From positions 362,320,271 to 362,384,270 of the forward strand of contig NC_080672.1 in assembly GCF_030247195.1 (NCBI RefSeq): a stretch of DNA of 64,000 bases, written 5' to 3'. The DNA is from Topomyia yanbarensis. Its lineage: Eukaryota; Arthropoda; Insecta; Diptera; Culicidae. Position 1 is the stretch's first letter. Every line of letters begins with the position of its first letter. This document shows positions 11,811 to 21,521 of the stretch, piece after piece. Both the position numbers and the translations under genes were made by a program. Under the pieces are notes generated by a model. It saw only the letters and a program-made list of their open reading frames with translations, made no database searches and was not told the origin of the DNA.

Positions 11811-13682
11811 ATCTCGCCCACACCGGGTGGAAAAAAATTGACAACAATTTTTTTCTAACCTAACACCTAACACCGATACAATAATAATACGCAATGAATA
11901 AATAAATCAATCAACAAAGAAAAACTAACTACACCTAATTATTTCTTCCGCAATTTATAAATTTTCATCTCAGAACTAATCGACCGGATGTCCTAACCGG
12001 TGAACTGTTTGCCTGTGTTTGGTCTGATAATACTGACAGCATACGCGAAGCGAGAGGCTATCAGCCATCGTCATTACTCGGCTATGGGTTGAACCCTAAA
12101 TCCAATCTGAAAACAAGATTGGTAACAACTCGAAATTCCCAAAATTCTGCAAGTGGCATTGACAATTTTCAATGTTCCAGCTTGCAGGGGAACGGTTGTC
12201 GGCATTACATTGTTCGTTTTATCATCGACTGTCCAGAAATGCCTCGTGTTCTTACGGTACCAGTACTACACGCTTGTGTTGGGGTTTCTATCCAAATACA
12301 TTCATACAATTATCCCATTCATTCATCCTCAATCACTGGCCTACTCGATCATTCACATTCCGATAAGCACTTCGAATTAACCCCAAAACAATTTTATCTT
12401 ATCATTCACACATGCATTCATTCACTCTGTTCGATTCCACACTCATACATTCACTCATACAATACCGCTTAACACGTCATTATTTCTCCCACTCACAGAC
12501 ATTCCGGACAAAAAGTTTGTATATTCGTCCCTTTTCGCCTCAAAACGCTTCGTACATGGCAAAAGAAACGTTTGAGAGGGACCAAAGAATGTCTTTCGCA
12601 TAATTTATACAGATCAAAATGATTCCCGCTGGAATCAAACGAACCACCCCAGGTTTAACCACAAACCCAAAATTATGCGAAATAAAATTTTGTTATTCGA
12701 TTCGAAATCGAAGACGCGAGGCGCTTTTTACCCCATTCGCTCTTCCACTCACACTACTCTGATCCAAATCGGGCTACACCTGCATGATGCAGAGCATTGA
12801 TGCGAACATCGGGGAAAGTGTCAAATCGACGATCCATTCGATATGATGAATGAATCATCAAAATCGTAAATAAAAACAAAACAGTTCGCGAAATCGGCGC
12901 TCGCACTGTTTTTATTCGCGATTTTATACCGTTTCCGCGAATCTTCGGTATTTATTGCGGTCGGGAATTAGACGCGTGTATTTATTTGTGTCCCTATCGA
13001 AGAAGGGATAAGTGAATAAGTTTTTTTTGTGTCCCAAACAAGGGAAAATAACAGGATTTAGTGCACCCGTAGGTGCGAGTGTTTCCCACGAAGAGGGATT
13101 TTGGAAAAATTTTCATGTTGCCGAACACGGCAGAAAGTGTATTTAGGTGCGTTTGGGGACCACGGTGTAACATTTGTGTTTATTGAAGTGGATAATTCTA
13201 TCCTTCCGTGGCCAAGACGGGTCCCCGACCATACATTAAGTGAGATAATTTGATTACCTCACTGCGTGAGTGGGGCGCTAAAGAACTTTGTTTCTGTTTG
13301 CCGAACACGGCAGGTAGTGTGTTTAGATGCGTCCGGTGCCCGGGAGAACGGCACGGTATAAGATTAGTGGTTTTTTTAGTAGAGTATTCCACCCTACCGT
13401 AGTCGTCACCGGGGCCGGAGCATATATTTCGAGCGAGTGTTTGTTTACCACACTGCGCGAGTGTGGCTCAAAATAAGTGCATGAAGCTACTGAAGAAGCT
13501 TTCCGCGGCAGAGTTGGTCTTCCACAAATAAAATAGAGAAGACGGAGAAATGTTTGTTTTTTTTTTTTATTCGGACTAAAGTCCGTGTTGTTACCGTCGG
13601 GAACTGACGGCTGCTTTTGGAAAACTCCCAAGTGAGTACATAGTGAGCATACCGTCAGTCCACAGACGGCACGGAAAAGTTT
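11811..13682 (-). other. Long 3' non-coding region of the gypsy element
   Basis: About 1.87 kb between the pol stop and the 3' LTR has no credible frame and no env-like gene. It contains CATTC-rich stretches at 12290-12480 and a tandem duplication at 13118-13480. The sequence next to the LTR on the element strand, GGTGTGGGCGAGAT, is the only purine-leaning candidate for the polypurine tract and is weak. Confidence 0.7.
13118..13480 (-). repeat. Two tandem ~180-bp units in the gypsy 3' region
   Basis: Units begin TTGCCGAACACGGCAG at 13118 and again at 13298. Both contain AGTGTRTTTAGRTGCGT, then a CTCACTGCGTGAGTG-like or CACACTGCGCGAGTGTG palindrome near their ends. Divergence between units is about 30% by eye, so the duplication predates this insertion and is probably a family feature. 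Palindromes of this kind could form RNA stems in the 3' untranslated region. Confidence 0.7.
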
Positions 13683-16600
13683 TTATGCTGGTTTAAGGAG
13701 ATTTGCTGGCCAAACTCCGAGATTTTTACCTGCTAAATCCTCCAGCTCGTAGGAGGATACACCCCTTTTGGTGATAATTTTTGCCGGTAAGTATTGTGGT
13801 CCAAGTTTAGCATTGTAAGACTCGAGTGCATTCGACAACTTCATGTTTCGACGGTACACCATTTGTCCCGTTTCAAAAGGTTTGGAGAACTTTCGATGAC
13901 GCAAGTTGTACTGATGTCGAATGCCCTCGCTTGCCTTTGCCAAATTCTTGACCACAATCTCCCGGATTTTGTCTAACTGTTGGTGTCTTGTTTCTAGGTC
14001 ACCCTCACCGGAAACCCTGCTGAAGTCATCGGCAGATGCCATTTCACACCCGTGTATAATGAAATGAGGACTAAACCCAGTGGAGGAATGAACGGTAGTA
14101 TTTAGGATGCGCTCCACATCGGTGATGTGGACATCCCAGTTGCGCTGCTCGGTTCGAGCATATGCCCGGATTGCGGTGTTTATCGAGCGATTTGTTCGCT
14201 CCACTGGGTTAGCCTGCGAATGATAGCGGGAGTTCAGCCAATGTTTGACGTTGGTTTCTTTTATGAATTGACTGAACTCCTTCGAGGTAAAAGTGGAGGC
14301 ATTGTCGCTTAGCAGAATTTCCGGACTACCATGGCGATTGAACCACTGTTCGCGCAGTATCGTACAGAGTGACGTACTAGCGATTTTGCGAACGGGGGAT
14401 AACATGACGTACTTGCTGAAGACGTCGAGGACGACAAGCAAGTGTTGATTGCCACGTTTGCTTTTTGGAAGAGGACCAATATAGTCCACAGAAACCATTC
14501 GCCATGGTGCATTAGTCGCACGCGACTGACCCATTTCGGGCTGGACTGGGACGAAAGGAGCTTTGATTTCCTTGCACGTCCCACATTCTCGAATAAACTT
14601 TCGTACTTCCGATCCCATACGAGGCCAGTAATATCGCAACTGCACTTCGTGGATCGTTTTATCGTATCCCACGTGAAGCAAATTTTCGTGGGTACGTTGG
14701 ATCAAATCTTGACGGAACTCGGGTGCTGGGACGAGTTTCCAACTGAACCGCGAGTCGCACGGAACAACTTTCGAGTTTACATACTTGAAAAGTTGATCAT
14801 TTTCTACTTTGAAGTCGGCATAGTCGTCAGGATTTTGGATAACTTTGGACTTCATGGAACAGTACCAGTCTGAGGTGGACAAAGCGGAAACGGCTGCTAC
14901 GGCCCGGGATAACGCATCAGAAACGACATTGTCCTTGCCTTTCCGGTGCTCAATAGACATGTCGTAGAGTTGTAATTCTAAACTCCAACGACTCAAACGT
15001 GAACTGGTTTTCCATTTAGTCTTCAGTATCCATGTAATTGCTGACGAATCAGTGACCAGTCGAAAATGATAACCTTCCAAGTAACCTCGGAAGTGTTCAA
15101 CCGCCATTATCACCGCCAGACCTTCCTTCTCAGTTGCATGATAGTTCCTTTGGGGAGTGGTCAGTTTATGCGAAAAGTAAGCAACTACTTTCTCGCCCTC
15201 GGGATACTCCTGCACCAGAACAGCAGCGACTGCTACGTCACTAGCGTCTGTCTGAAGGATGAACTCTTTGGAGAAGTCTGGTGGGACTAAAACTGGAGGA
15301 GTGACTAGAAGTTCCTTAATTTTAAGGAACGCGAGTTCTGCCTCGGAGTTCCAAACTAAGCTCTTGGTTTTCGTTTTGAGCAGATCGGTCAAGGAAGCAG
15401 TGACCTCACTGAACCGATCAATGAAACGGCGGTAATAACCGCACATACCGAGGAAACGACGAAGTTTCGTCACGGAAACCGGTCTCTCGTAGTCGAGAAT
15501 CGGTTGAATTTTGTCAGGATTGACCTTGAGTCCGTCCCGATTCAACAAATAACCAAGAAACTTAAGTTCGGGGACTCCAAAATGGGATTTTTCCAAATTG
15601 ATGGTTAGATTGGCTCTTGCTAGACAATCGGCCACTGCTTTGAGCAACTGTATGTGATGCTCGAACGTTTCGCTTACGACGATGATGTCATCTAGGTAGA
15701 CGAAAACGTAAGGTTCCCATTTACCGCGTCCTAGAACCTGGTCCATCAGTCGCGCCAGAGTTGCGGGGCTGTTGACGAGACCAAATGGTAGACGAGTAAA
15801 TTGGAACATACCCCTGCCGGGAACACTGAAAGCGGTATATTTGCGACTATCCTTAGCCAGGGGTACCTGGAGAAAGGCCTCCTTCAAGTCTATGGTAGAC
15901 AGGTACTTCGCCTTGGGTAAGCCGCCCAATATTCGCCCAGGGTGGGGCAGAGGGTATGCATCCCGTACAGTACGCTCATTGAGAGGCCTAGCGTCTAGAC
16001 AAAGGCGGATTGAGTCGTCTGGTTTCGTGACCGCCACAATATTAAGCGACCAATCCGAATCAGACTCCTCGATAATTCCCATAGACCGCCATCGGTCAAC
16101 TTCTTCCCAGACCTTAGACAGTTTCTTTGGGCTCATGTGATAAGGATATCGGCAAACGGGTGCCGCACCTTGGAATTCATCTTTGATGACAATCCTGTGC
16201 TCTGTGAATGAGGTTGGGCTTAGCTTTCCGGGCTCTACTGCCTGGAAACACTTCTTTACTGATTCTACGCGCGCTAACTGTTCCGAAGTGAGTATCGACT
16301 CACGCGGTACTTCATCTCCTTCATCGTCTTCTGATTCCTGACCTGAGTTCAACAGAGCACAGTTTTGTATCTCAGGAGAAATCCCAAAGGCGCGCCAAAA
16401 GTCCATACCTAGGATGGAGTTGACGGTCAGATGCTCTACTACAAGAGTGCATAAGACCTTTGTCGAATTTTGAAAAGTATACGGGAGATACGCTTGTCCA
16501 ATGATTGGTAAGGATTGACCATTTGCAGAACGTAGTTCGAATGGTCGTTCCAATCTTTTCAAGGGACTTTTCGAAAAGTTTCGGTATAGCTTTTTAGTCA

Positions 16601-16862
16601 TAATCGTGGCGTTACTACCACTGTCGAGCAAGGCTTTGAAGGATTTGCCGTACACTGCGACAATTGCAAATGGACGGTTATCGAACGGGTCGTCAAGGAC
16701 GATGGTTTCGACAGACAACGAATTATCATAGTCCTCATCACGAGCCGGTCGAAAACTGTCGTAAATCTGGGGGTTAATAATGAGTTGTTGTTTGGAGCGC
16801 TGTTTTACTGCCAACTGCGACTTCAGTTGGTTCTGATCCCGTTTTTTAGGCAGTAAGGGCAA
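13683..16862 (-). CDS. pol: Pol polyprotein: protease, reverse transcriptase, RNase H, integrase
   Basis: 1059 codons without interruption. Domains in order: aspartic protease with DSGS at residues 80-83; reverse transcriptase with YLDD at 389-392; RNase H with TDASD around 538-542, TEKEG around 577-581 and VTDSS around 603-607; integrase with zinc-binding H725, H730, C760, C763 and the catalytic triad D793, D853, E888. The C-terminus (GPQYLPAKII region) resembles the GPY/F-type integrase tail. It makes cDNA and inserts it. Pol lies in the -1 frame relative to gag and overlaps it, so it is most likely made as a Gag-Pol fusion. The formal ATG at 16862 is probably not the real start. All catalytic residues I can check are present. 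Confidence 0.95.
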   Translation of the reverse strand: MPLLPKKRDQNQLKSQLAVKQRSKQQLIINPQIYDSFRPARDEDYDNSLSVETIVLDDPFDNRPFAIVAVYGKSFKALLDSGSNATIMTKKLYRNFSKSPLKRLERPFELRSANGQSLPIIGQAYLPYTFQNSTKVLCTLVVEHLTVNSILGMDFWRAFGISPEIQNCALLNSGQESEDDEGDEVPRESILTSEQLARVESVKKCFQAVEPGKLSPTSFTEHRIVIKDEFQGAAPVCRYPYHMSPKKLSKVWEEVDRWRSMGIIEESDSDWSLNIVAVTKPDDSIRLCLDARPLNERTVRDAYPLPHPGRILGGLPKAKYLSTIDLKEAFLQVPLAKDSRKYTAFSVPGRGMFQFTRLPFGLVNSPATLARLMDQVLGRGKWEPYVFVYLDDIIVVSETFEHHIQLLKAVADCLARANLTINLEKSHFGVPELKFLGYLLNRDGLKVNPDKIQPILDYERPVSVTKLRRFLGMCGYYRRFIDRFSEVTASLTDLLKTKTKSLVWNSEAELAFLKIKELLVTPPVLVPPDFSKEFILQTDASDVAVAAVLVQEYPEGEKVVAYFSHKLTTPQRNYHATEKEGLAVIMAVEHFRGYLEGYHFRLVTDSSAITWILKTKWKTSSRLSRWSLELQLYDMSIEHRKGKDNVVSDALSRAVAAVSALSTSDWYCSMKSKVIQNPDDYADFKVENDQLFKYVNSKVVPCDSRFSWKLVPAPEFRQDLIQRTHENLLHVGYDKTIHEVQLRYYWPRMGSEVRKFIRECGTCKEIKAPFVPVQPEMGQSRATNAPWRMVSVDYIGPLPKSKRGNQHLLVVLDVFSKYVMLSPVRKIASTSLCTILREQWFNRHGSPEILLSDNASTFTSKEFSQFIKETNVKHWLNSRYHSQANPVERTNRSINTAIRAYARTEQRNWDVHITDVERILNTTVHSSTGFSPHFIIHGCEMASADDFSRVSGEGDLETRHQQLDKIREIVVKNLAKASEGIRHQYNLRHRKFSKPFETGQMVYRRNMKLSNALESYNAKLGPQYLPAKIITKRGVSSYELEDLAGKNLGVWPANLLKPA

Positions 16863-18997
16863 CGAGAAACATCAAAACCTTTAAATCCGCACACTATGCA
16901 GAAGACCCGCCTTGGTTTCCGGCATTCCTCATATTCGTGTCCTTTGTCGCCACAATTGTAGCAGACGCCGAGCACTGGAGGACGATGCTTTTCCACCAAA
17001 TATTCTAGGCACATCATAGGTTTCTGCGGTGGTTCGATCGGTTTTTGATTGCTTCCCTCGAGATTCTTGCCATCCTGATTCCCTTGCTGTTTCTTTTTCT
17101 GGTTGTCAGGAGGCTTGTTTGAATCAAGACCTGCCGGTTTGGCATTCTTGCTCCAAAACGTTTTGGATTTTGCGTTGCCGTTATTCTTTCCACCTCTCTT
17201 TTGGTTTTGAATGTTTTGTTTTTGTTTGTTTTGTGGTGGATTATCAGAATAAGCAGCAACTTCCCGAGAAGAACCGAAAACTTTCTGATAAATCGGCGTC
17301 TTGGAGGCGTCGATCGATTTACCAAGACTCATCAATTCTGAAAGCGTGTTCACTGGCCTTAGAATTAGCATTTGTTTATAATCGGCTTTCAGGTTCCGCT
17401 TGAGCACGTCGAGTTTTTCGCTCGGTGCCATTGGAACCGTCATAGCACGAAATATTTTTTCCATTTCCAGGAAGTATTCCTGGAAAGATTCGTTACGCAT
17501 CTGCCGGCGCTGGAGAGCCTTCATTTTGAGCGTAGCATCAAGTTCAGGATGTACGAAATTTACCTTGAGCTCGCAAACAAGATGGTTCCAGTTAAACAAC
17601 CGGTTTTGCGCACGCATAGCCTGATACCAGGTCAAAGCATTGCCAGTGAACAGATGCATCGCAGAATTGAAAAGTTCTTCTTCGCACATTTGTTCACACG
17701 CAGCGTAATTTGCTACGGTGTCCAAAAACTCATTAAGTCCAGTTCCTTCATCAGTTCCAGCATACTTCCGAATCTTCCAATCAGCGACGCGTTGCGGGTT
17801 TCGCGAGTAATTCCTGGGGGCCACCATCGATCCGTTTCCCGCATGGGTGGATATCGAAAAGTTCGGATATGATGGTCCCGCCAGCTGTTCGGTCAATTCA
17901 GGAACGTAAGGCTGGTTCTGAGTTTGGTACGGGGCTGTGAATCCAGTATTCTGTTTCGGTTTCTCGATAGGAAGTGATGGACATAGATTTTGTTGACCCG
18001 AGAATCCTCGCTTCAACACAAATTGATCGGGACTGGGCGCCAGTGTTGGGCGAGGAATCTCTGGTGCATCAAATGAATCGGGTACGTCCATCAAACGCAA
18101 ATCTTCCAGATCGGTCTGCAGATCCATCTCGGGAGCACTTTCCTTCTGATGTACTAGTGCCCGAAGTTCACTGACGGATTCACGAAGTGAGACAACTTCT
18201 TGAACCGTCTTTCTTAAAACTGACGAAATTGTTGTCAGTGAAGCAATCCCGCCCATTAGCGTTTCGGTAGCTTTTGAAAAAGCATCAGACCCCTGAGACG
18301 CTAGGGCTTTATTATCGTCGGATTGCTGTCGCAATTGTCGAATCTCGTCCCTCATCTCGCACAAGACACGCAACAGGTCGTCTCCTACGAGCTGTTTGGA
18401 AAGAGATCCTTCGTTATCGGAAGGATTGGATCCCTGTGGAATTGCAGGTACGTCTGTACTCAGCAAATCTCCCAAAATTTCTCCATCCTCCCCTTCTTGG
18501 TTGTCGGGAGGAAGTGCTGCCTGTTCGTCACTGAAATGACTGGCATAAACTGCTAGAACTTCCTCCAGCAACCCCGAAATTTCCTGGTTGACCTCCCCTG
18601 CCGCATAATTTCGGATAACCTGGAGCCTAGACCCCAAATGAAGCAACCGTGTTCGGTAAATCTCCTTGTTTGGGCACCGGTACTGGAGATCTTCCTTGAT
18701 TGTTAGTAATTTACCAAGGCAGATCTCCTTTTCTTCACCCACGTCACCCCGGAAATTGCGAACTAATTCCCTCCGAGACGACCGCTCATGCGACAAAATT
18801 CCCCGAAGACGCCGCTGCCGCTGGACACCCGAAAGATCCGAATCAGGAGAGATAAAAATGCTTCGAGATAGCAACTCAAAATCCAGCTCATCGAAATGTA
18901 AATGATCGACGCGCATGAACACATACGCTTGGTTGAATTTCTCCAACGCCATCATAACATGCGCTATATTGGAAGAAATCACCAAGACACAAAGCAT
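16823..18997 (-). CDS. gag: Gag polyprotein of the gypsy element
   Basis: 724 codons, long for Ty3/gypsy Gag. The N-terminal half is acidic and Gln/Ser-rich with likely coiled-coil stretches. The middle (about residues 395-560, from WKIRKYAG) matches the retrotransposon Gag capsid-type fold, including a LTWYQAMRAQN segment. A basic linker precedes the C-terminal nucleocapsid: one canonical CCHC knuckle (CYNCGDKGHEYEEC), then a second cysteine cluster (CIVCGFKGFDVSRC) in which the expected His is Phe. Gag forms the particle that packages element RNA. Several Met codons lie near the N-terminus, and the one at codon 15-16 (MMALEKF) could be the true start. The 3' end overlaps pol by 40 nt at a slippery site. 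Confidence 0.9.
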   Translation of the reverse strand: MLCVLVISSNIAHVMMALEKFNQAYVFMRVDHLHFDELDFELLSRSIFISPDSDLSGVQRQRRLRGILSHERSSRRELVRNFRGDVGEEKEICLGKLLTIKEDLQYRCPNKEIYRTRLLHLGSRLQVIRNYAAGEVNQEISGLLEEVLAVYASHFSDEQAALPPDNQEGEDGEILGDLLSTDVPAIPQGSNPSDNEGSLSKQLVGDDLLRVLCEMRDEIRQLRQQSDDNKALASQGSDAFSKATETLMGGIASLTTISSVLRKTVQEVVSLRESVSELRALVHQKESAPEMDLQTDLEDLRLMDVPDSFDAPEIPRPTLAPSPDQFVLKRGFSGQQNLCPSLPIEKPKQNTGFTAPYQTQNQPYVPELTEQLAGPSYPNFSISTHAGNGSMVAPRNYSRNPQRVADWKIRKYAGTDEGTGLNEFLDTVANYAACEQMCEEELFNSAMHLFTGNALTWYQAMRAQNRLFNWNHLVCELKVNFVHPELDATLKMKALQRRQMRNESFQEYFLEMEKIFRAMTVPMAPSEKLDVLKRNLKADYKQMLILRPVNTLSELMSLGKSIDASKTPIYQKVFGSSREVAAYSDNPPQNKQKQNIQNQKRGGKNNGNAKSKTFWSKNAKPAGLDSNKPPDNQKKKQQGNQDGKNLEGSNQKPIEPPQKPMMCLEYLVEKHRPPVLGVCYNCGDKGHEYEECRKPRRVFCIVCGFKGFDVSRCPYCLKNGIRTN
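16841..16847 (-). promoter_or_regulatory. -1 ribosomal frameshift heptamer A AAA AAC at the gag-pol junction
   Basis: On the element strand the gag codons around this point are CTA AAA AAC GGG. The heptamer A AAA AAC is in the exact phase required for simultaneous -1 slippage, and gag terminates six codons later. Pol is in the -1 frame and continues through this point as AAA AAA CGG. This matches the classic X XXY YYZ signal. I did not identify a clear downstream pseudoknot by eye. Confidence 0.85.
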
Positions 18998-19408
18998 GTA
19001 AGTACTGGTACGGTAAAATTTCTGATTTTTCGCCCACTAACGATTCCCTTAAAATTTCAGGAAATCAAGCTGCTCCAAAAATGTCTCAAACCGGGTTGAG
19101 AATTCAAGGCGATTGGCCACCGCAACCGAATAAATGACAACAACCTTCAAACTACTCGTCCGGCAGACCAAACACAAACAACGCAATCCACAAATTCGGA
19201 CAAAAAAAGAAAATGCAAAAATCAAAAAACAATACCAAAAATGTAAATAAATAAATAATACGACCGCGGAACAATATTGCGGAAGAAACCTCACCACTGT
19301 TCTACGAAAATCCTCTATTTAGTAGAAGCACCCCATACTCCGGAAGAAAAAAATATTTTCCAAAATAGGAAAATATTTTTTTCAGTGTGTTTTGCGCTGT
19401 GCGCCAAA
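18998..19408 (-). other. Gypsy 5' leader with primer-binding site region
   Basis: 411 nt between the 5' LTR and gag. Directly after the LTR the element strand reads TTTGGCGCACAGCGC. The TGG two bases in from the LTR edge is the usual start of a tRNA-complementary primer-binding site, but I could not match a specific tRNA. A perfect hairpin lies at 19347-19382. Confidence 0.6.
19347..19382. repeat. Perfect 15-bp-stem hairpin in gypsy leader
   Basis: AAAAAAATATTTTCC, a 6-nt loop, then GGAAAATATTTTTTT. All 15 positions pair. It lies about 25 nt from the 5' LTR boundary, next to the presumed primer-binding site, and could matter for packaging or reverse-transcription initiation, although its AT-richness makes the pairing weak. 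Confidence 0.75.
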
Positions 19409-20531
19409 TGTAAGTAGGTGTTTGCCCACTACTCGGGTTCTTGTTTGCCCGGCGAACCCTTCTTTTCAGGGCGGCCTAGGTGCTCCTACAGAATTTCGGA
19501 TTTTCGTTTCACAACAAAAAGTAAACAAACTAATAAATTATAAAATTTACCGACTTTTATTCCCGCTACTCTCAACTGCTGCTGCTGCTGGTGATCTGCT
19601 ACTGCTGGCGGAAAGGAGGGCGGTTTCTTCCGACCGGCCGGGACAACAACGGCCGCGTTCTCCTTTGATCGTTGGCTGCTCCGGCAGCGGTCCTTGGCGT
19701 TTAGCTAGGAAGGTGAGCTTGGCTCCTTTGTTGGAACCTCCCTAGCGACGTTGGCGGATTATCGCCGGATCGACTTGCTCGCCGCAAGCGATCCCGGAAG
19801 TCACCGCAGTGCACTTCCCAGGGGGGGGACCTTTGTCCGCCCTGCTTCGTTCTCCTTGGCGATTAACTGTGGAGGAGAGCTAGGCTCGTTCGACTGATCC
19901 TCCACAGTGAGAACGGTCGGTGATACGATTCCTTAATGTTTAGCCGGGGTAGCGAAAACACTCCTTGACGTTTAGCTTACCCCTTAATGGCGAATCGACA
20001 CCGCGTCTACGAATGCCCGGACCACACACCGACACTATTGACGGATTTAATTTGCCGTCGCACGCGCGCACTGAACTGAGTTACGGTGGCGGGAAACTGT
20101 CCCGAAAAAAGGAAACAAATTTGGGACGTCTGTTCCTGGCTGTGGTCCGTCACTATCTAACCTTTTCACGATGGCCGCCTTTTCCACTCACCCAAAACAA
20201 ACACCAAAACCAGCACCAAAAAACAGTACCGCCGCATAGCTGTCATCGCTATGTGCAGCATATCCAGCACACTTATTGCAGCAAGAGGAGAGCGGTGGCC
20301 TACCTAAGCCCTATGTTATTTATACAGAAATATGAAACAAAATTTTCTACACCTATCTAGACCAACAAAATCGTTCACAAAAGCTAAAACAAACAAAATT
20401 TACGAGAAAAAGTGAACGATCATAAGGAACAGTGGTGAGTTATGTTGCAATAACAATACACTCTACGGAGAGAGTACGCACAAATAGGTATATTTCCACC
20501 CAGTGCTAAATTGTTACCCTGACGGGTTACA
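19409..20531 (-). repeat. 5' LTR of the gypsy element
   Basis: 1123 bp, apparently identical to 10688-11810. Contains the promoter used for the genomic transcript: TATAAATA on the element strand at 20317-20324, about 210 bp from the outer edge, so R would begin near 20290 and R plus U5 would be unusually long (about 880 bp). Flanked on its outer side by ACTG (20532-20535). Confidence 0.93.
20317..20324 (-). promoter_or_regulatory. TATA box of the gypsy 5' LTR
   Basis: TATTTATA on the plus strand is TATAAATA on the element strand. It is the only TATA-like octamer in a position that leaves a sensible U3. Confidence 0.5.
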
Positions 20532-20535
20532 ACTG

Positions 20536-20701
20536 GAACTTATACAAAAAGAGTGTTTCATTTACAAAAGCAATCTTATACACATCATGAAATAGAAGAA
20601 TTCATTGCTGACATAGGCAAAAGAATTCGAATGCTGAATATGCGTTCAACCTGCCCATCATACGTCATTCTTGAGAAAGGCACTATTCATCCTCAACAAC
20701 G
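20536..20701 (+). CDS. Candidate host gene, first coding exon, 3' part
   Basis: Begins immediately after the gypsy target duplication and continues the frame of 10597-10687 without a stop for 55 more codons. It contains a THHEIEEFIADIGKRIR segment likely to be amphipathic helix. The exon ends at 20701 before GTATGT, a good splice donor (CG|GTATGT), leaving two bases of a codon. The acceptor at 21388 supplies the third base in phase. Total predicted product is 129 residues, basic in the first two-thirds and acidic at the C-terminus. I do not recognise a family. With the LTR element present the normal mRNA cannot be read through. Confidence 0.45.
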
Positions 20702-21388
20702 GTATGTAACTATAAGGCCAGATTGCCACGTGTTCATTCTTTCAATATACTGCTAGGTGCGAATTATAATATGCAGATGTAGTAAAGATAAATGCACGCA
20801 AAGATAAGTCAAGCTTCTAAACGTTTTGTTCTCTATCCAATTGCCACTACGATATGTCTCATTTCAGATACATTTGGTTAACCAGAGTGTACTGAAATGA
20901 ATAAATGGTGATGCATTATCACTCGCATCGAAAGTAACTTATACATAAGTGGTCTTAAGATGGTTATTGCATCGATATCTTACCGACTTTTTCAACTGCT
21001 TAAAGTTGTAAAATGGAAAAGTTTTTGTTTGGCAAGCAATATGCAGCTGCGAATTACAGGGAATGCATTTTGCTTCTTCAAACTGGAAATTACTGTGCTT
21101 GATCGCTCTGGCAAAACTAAGCTAGTATTGAAACATTGGTGAAGGGGTCAGTCCAAACTAAACTTGAAACCGTTAAAGAAACAGTTAAGATGAATTAATT
21201 TGAAATATGTCGAATAAAAATCTGTAAACTTGAACCCAATCATGCCCTATCGTACCACAGCATAAAATCAACCCAATCAAGAGGAAACCTACCTATAAAC
21301 TATCAAAGCGTAAACAGTAAACCGCCCTGATGTCGTCCCGTGAAGCAGAACGAAACGCGCAAAGATTAATGTTGCCTTGCTTCTGCAG

Positions 21389-21521
21389 CGATTATCGCGA
21401 AGGAAAAGTTCAAGTTCGAAAGACCTTACTGGGAGACGATCTTGACTATGAAGATGTTAAATTGGATTGGGAGGAAATGTCATCTTACGGCGAGGTAGCC
21501 ATAAATAACAGCGTTGAGTAA
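21389..21521 (+). CDS. Candidate host gene, last coding exon
   Basis: Preceded by a strong acceptor (TGCCTTGCTTCTGCAG, 21373-21388) and starting one base before a codon boundary, which exactly completes the two-base remainder of the previous exon. It encodes 43 residues ending in TAA at 21519-21521. The peptide is acidic (LLGDDLDYEDVKLDWEEM) and its base composition is higher in GC than the flanks, both suggesting coding constraint. The intron would be 20702-21388 (687 nt). Function unknown. A fungal or prokaryotic match is not suggested by anything visible. Confidence 0.5.

Larger units (their letters stand above)
10688..20531 (-). mobile_element. Complete Ty3/gypsy LTR retrotransposon (9844 bp)
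   Basis: Two 1123-bp LTRs in direct orientation (10688-11810 and 19409-20531) begin TGTAAGTAGG and end GGGTTACA in plus-strand reading. They are bounded by ACTG on both sides (10684-10687 and 20532-20535), the 4-bp duplication usual for Ty3/gypsy. Gag and pol lie on the minus strand in the order gag, protease, RT, RNase H, integrase, the Ty3/gypsy order, and both frames are open throughout. There is no env-like frame. About 1.9 kb of non-coding sequence separates pol from the 3' LTR. Apparently identical LTRs plus intact genes indicate a recent, possibly still competent insertion. Element name not assigned. Confidence 0.95.

Noticed and set aside
14442..14873. Plus-strand 143-codon frame
   Set aside because: Antisense shadow of the integrase and RNase H part of pol, which has clear catalytic motifs on the other strand.
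17372..17872. Plus-strand 166-codon frame
   Set aside because: Antisense shadow of gag, no recognisable features of its own.
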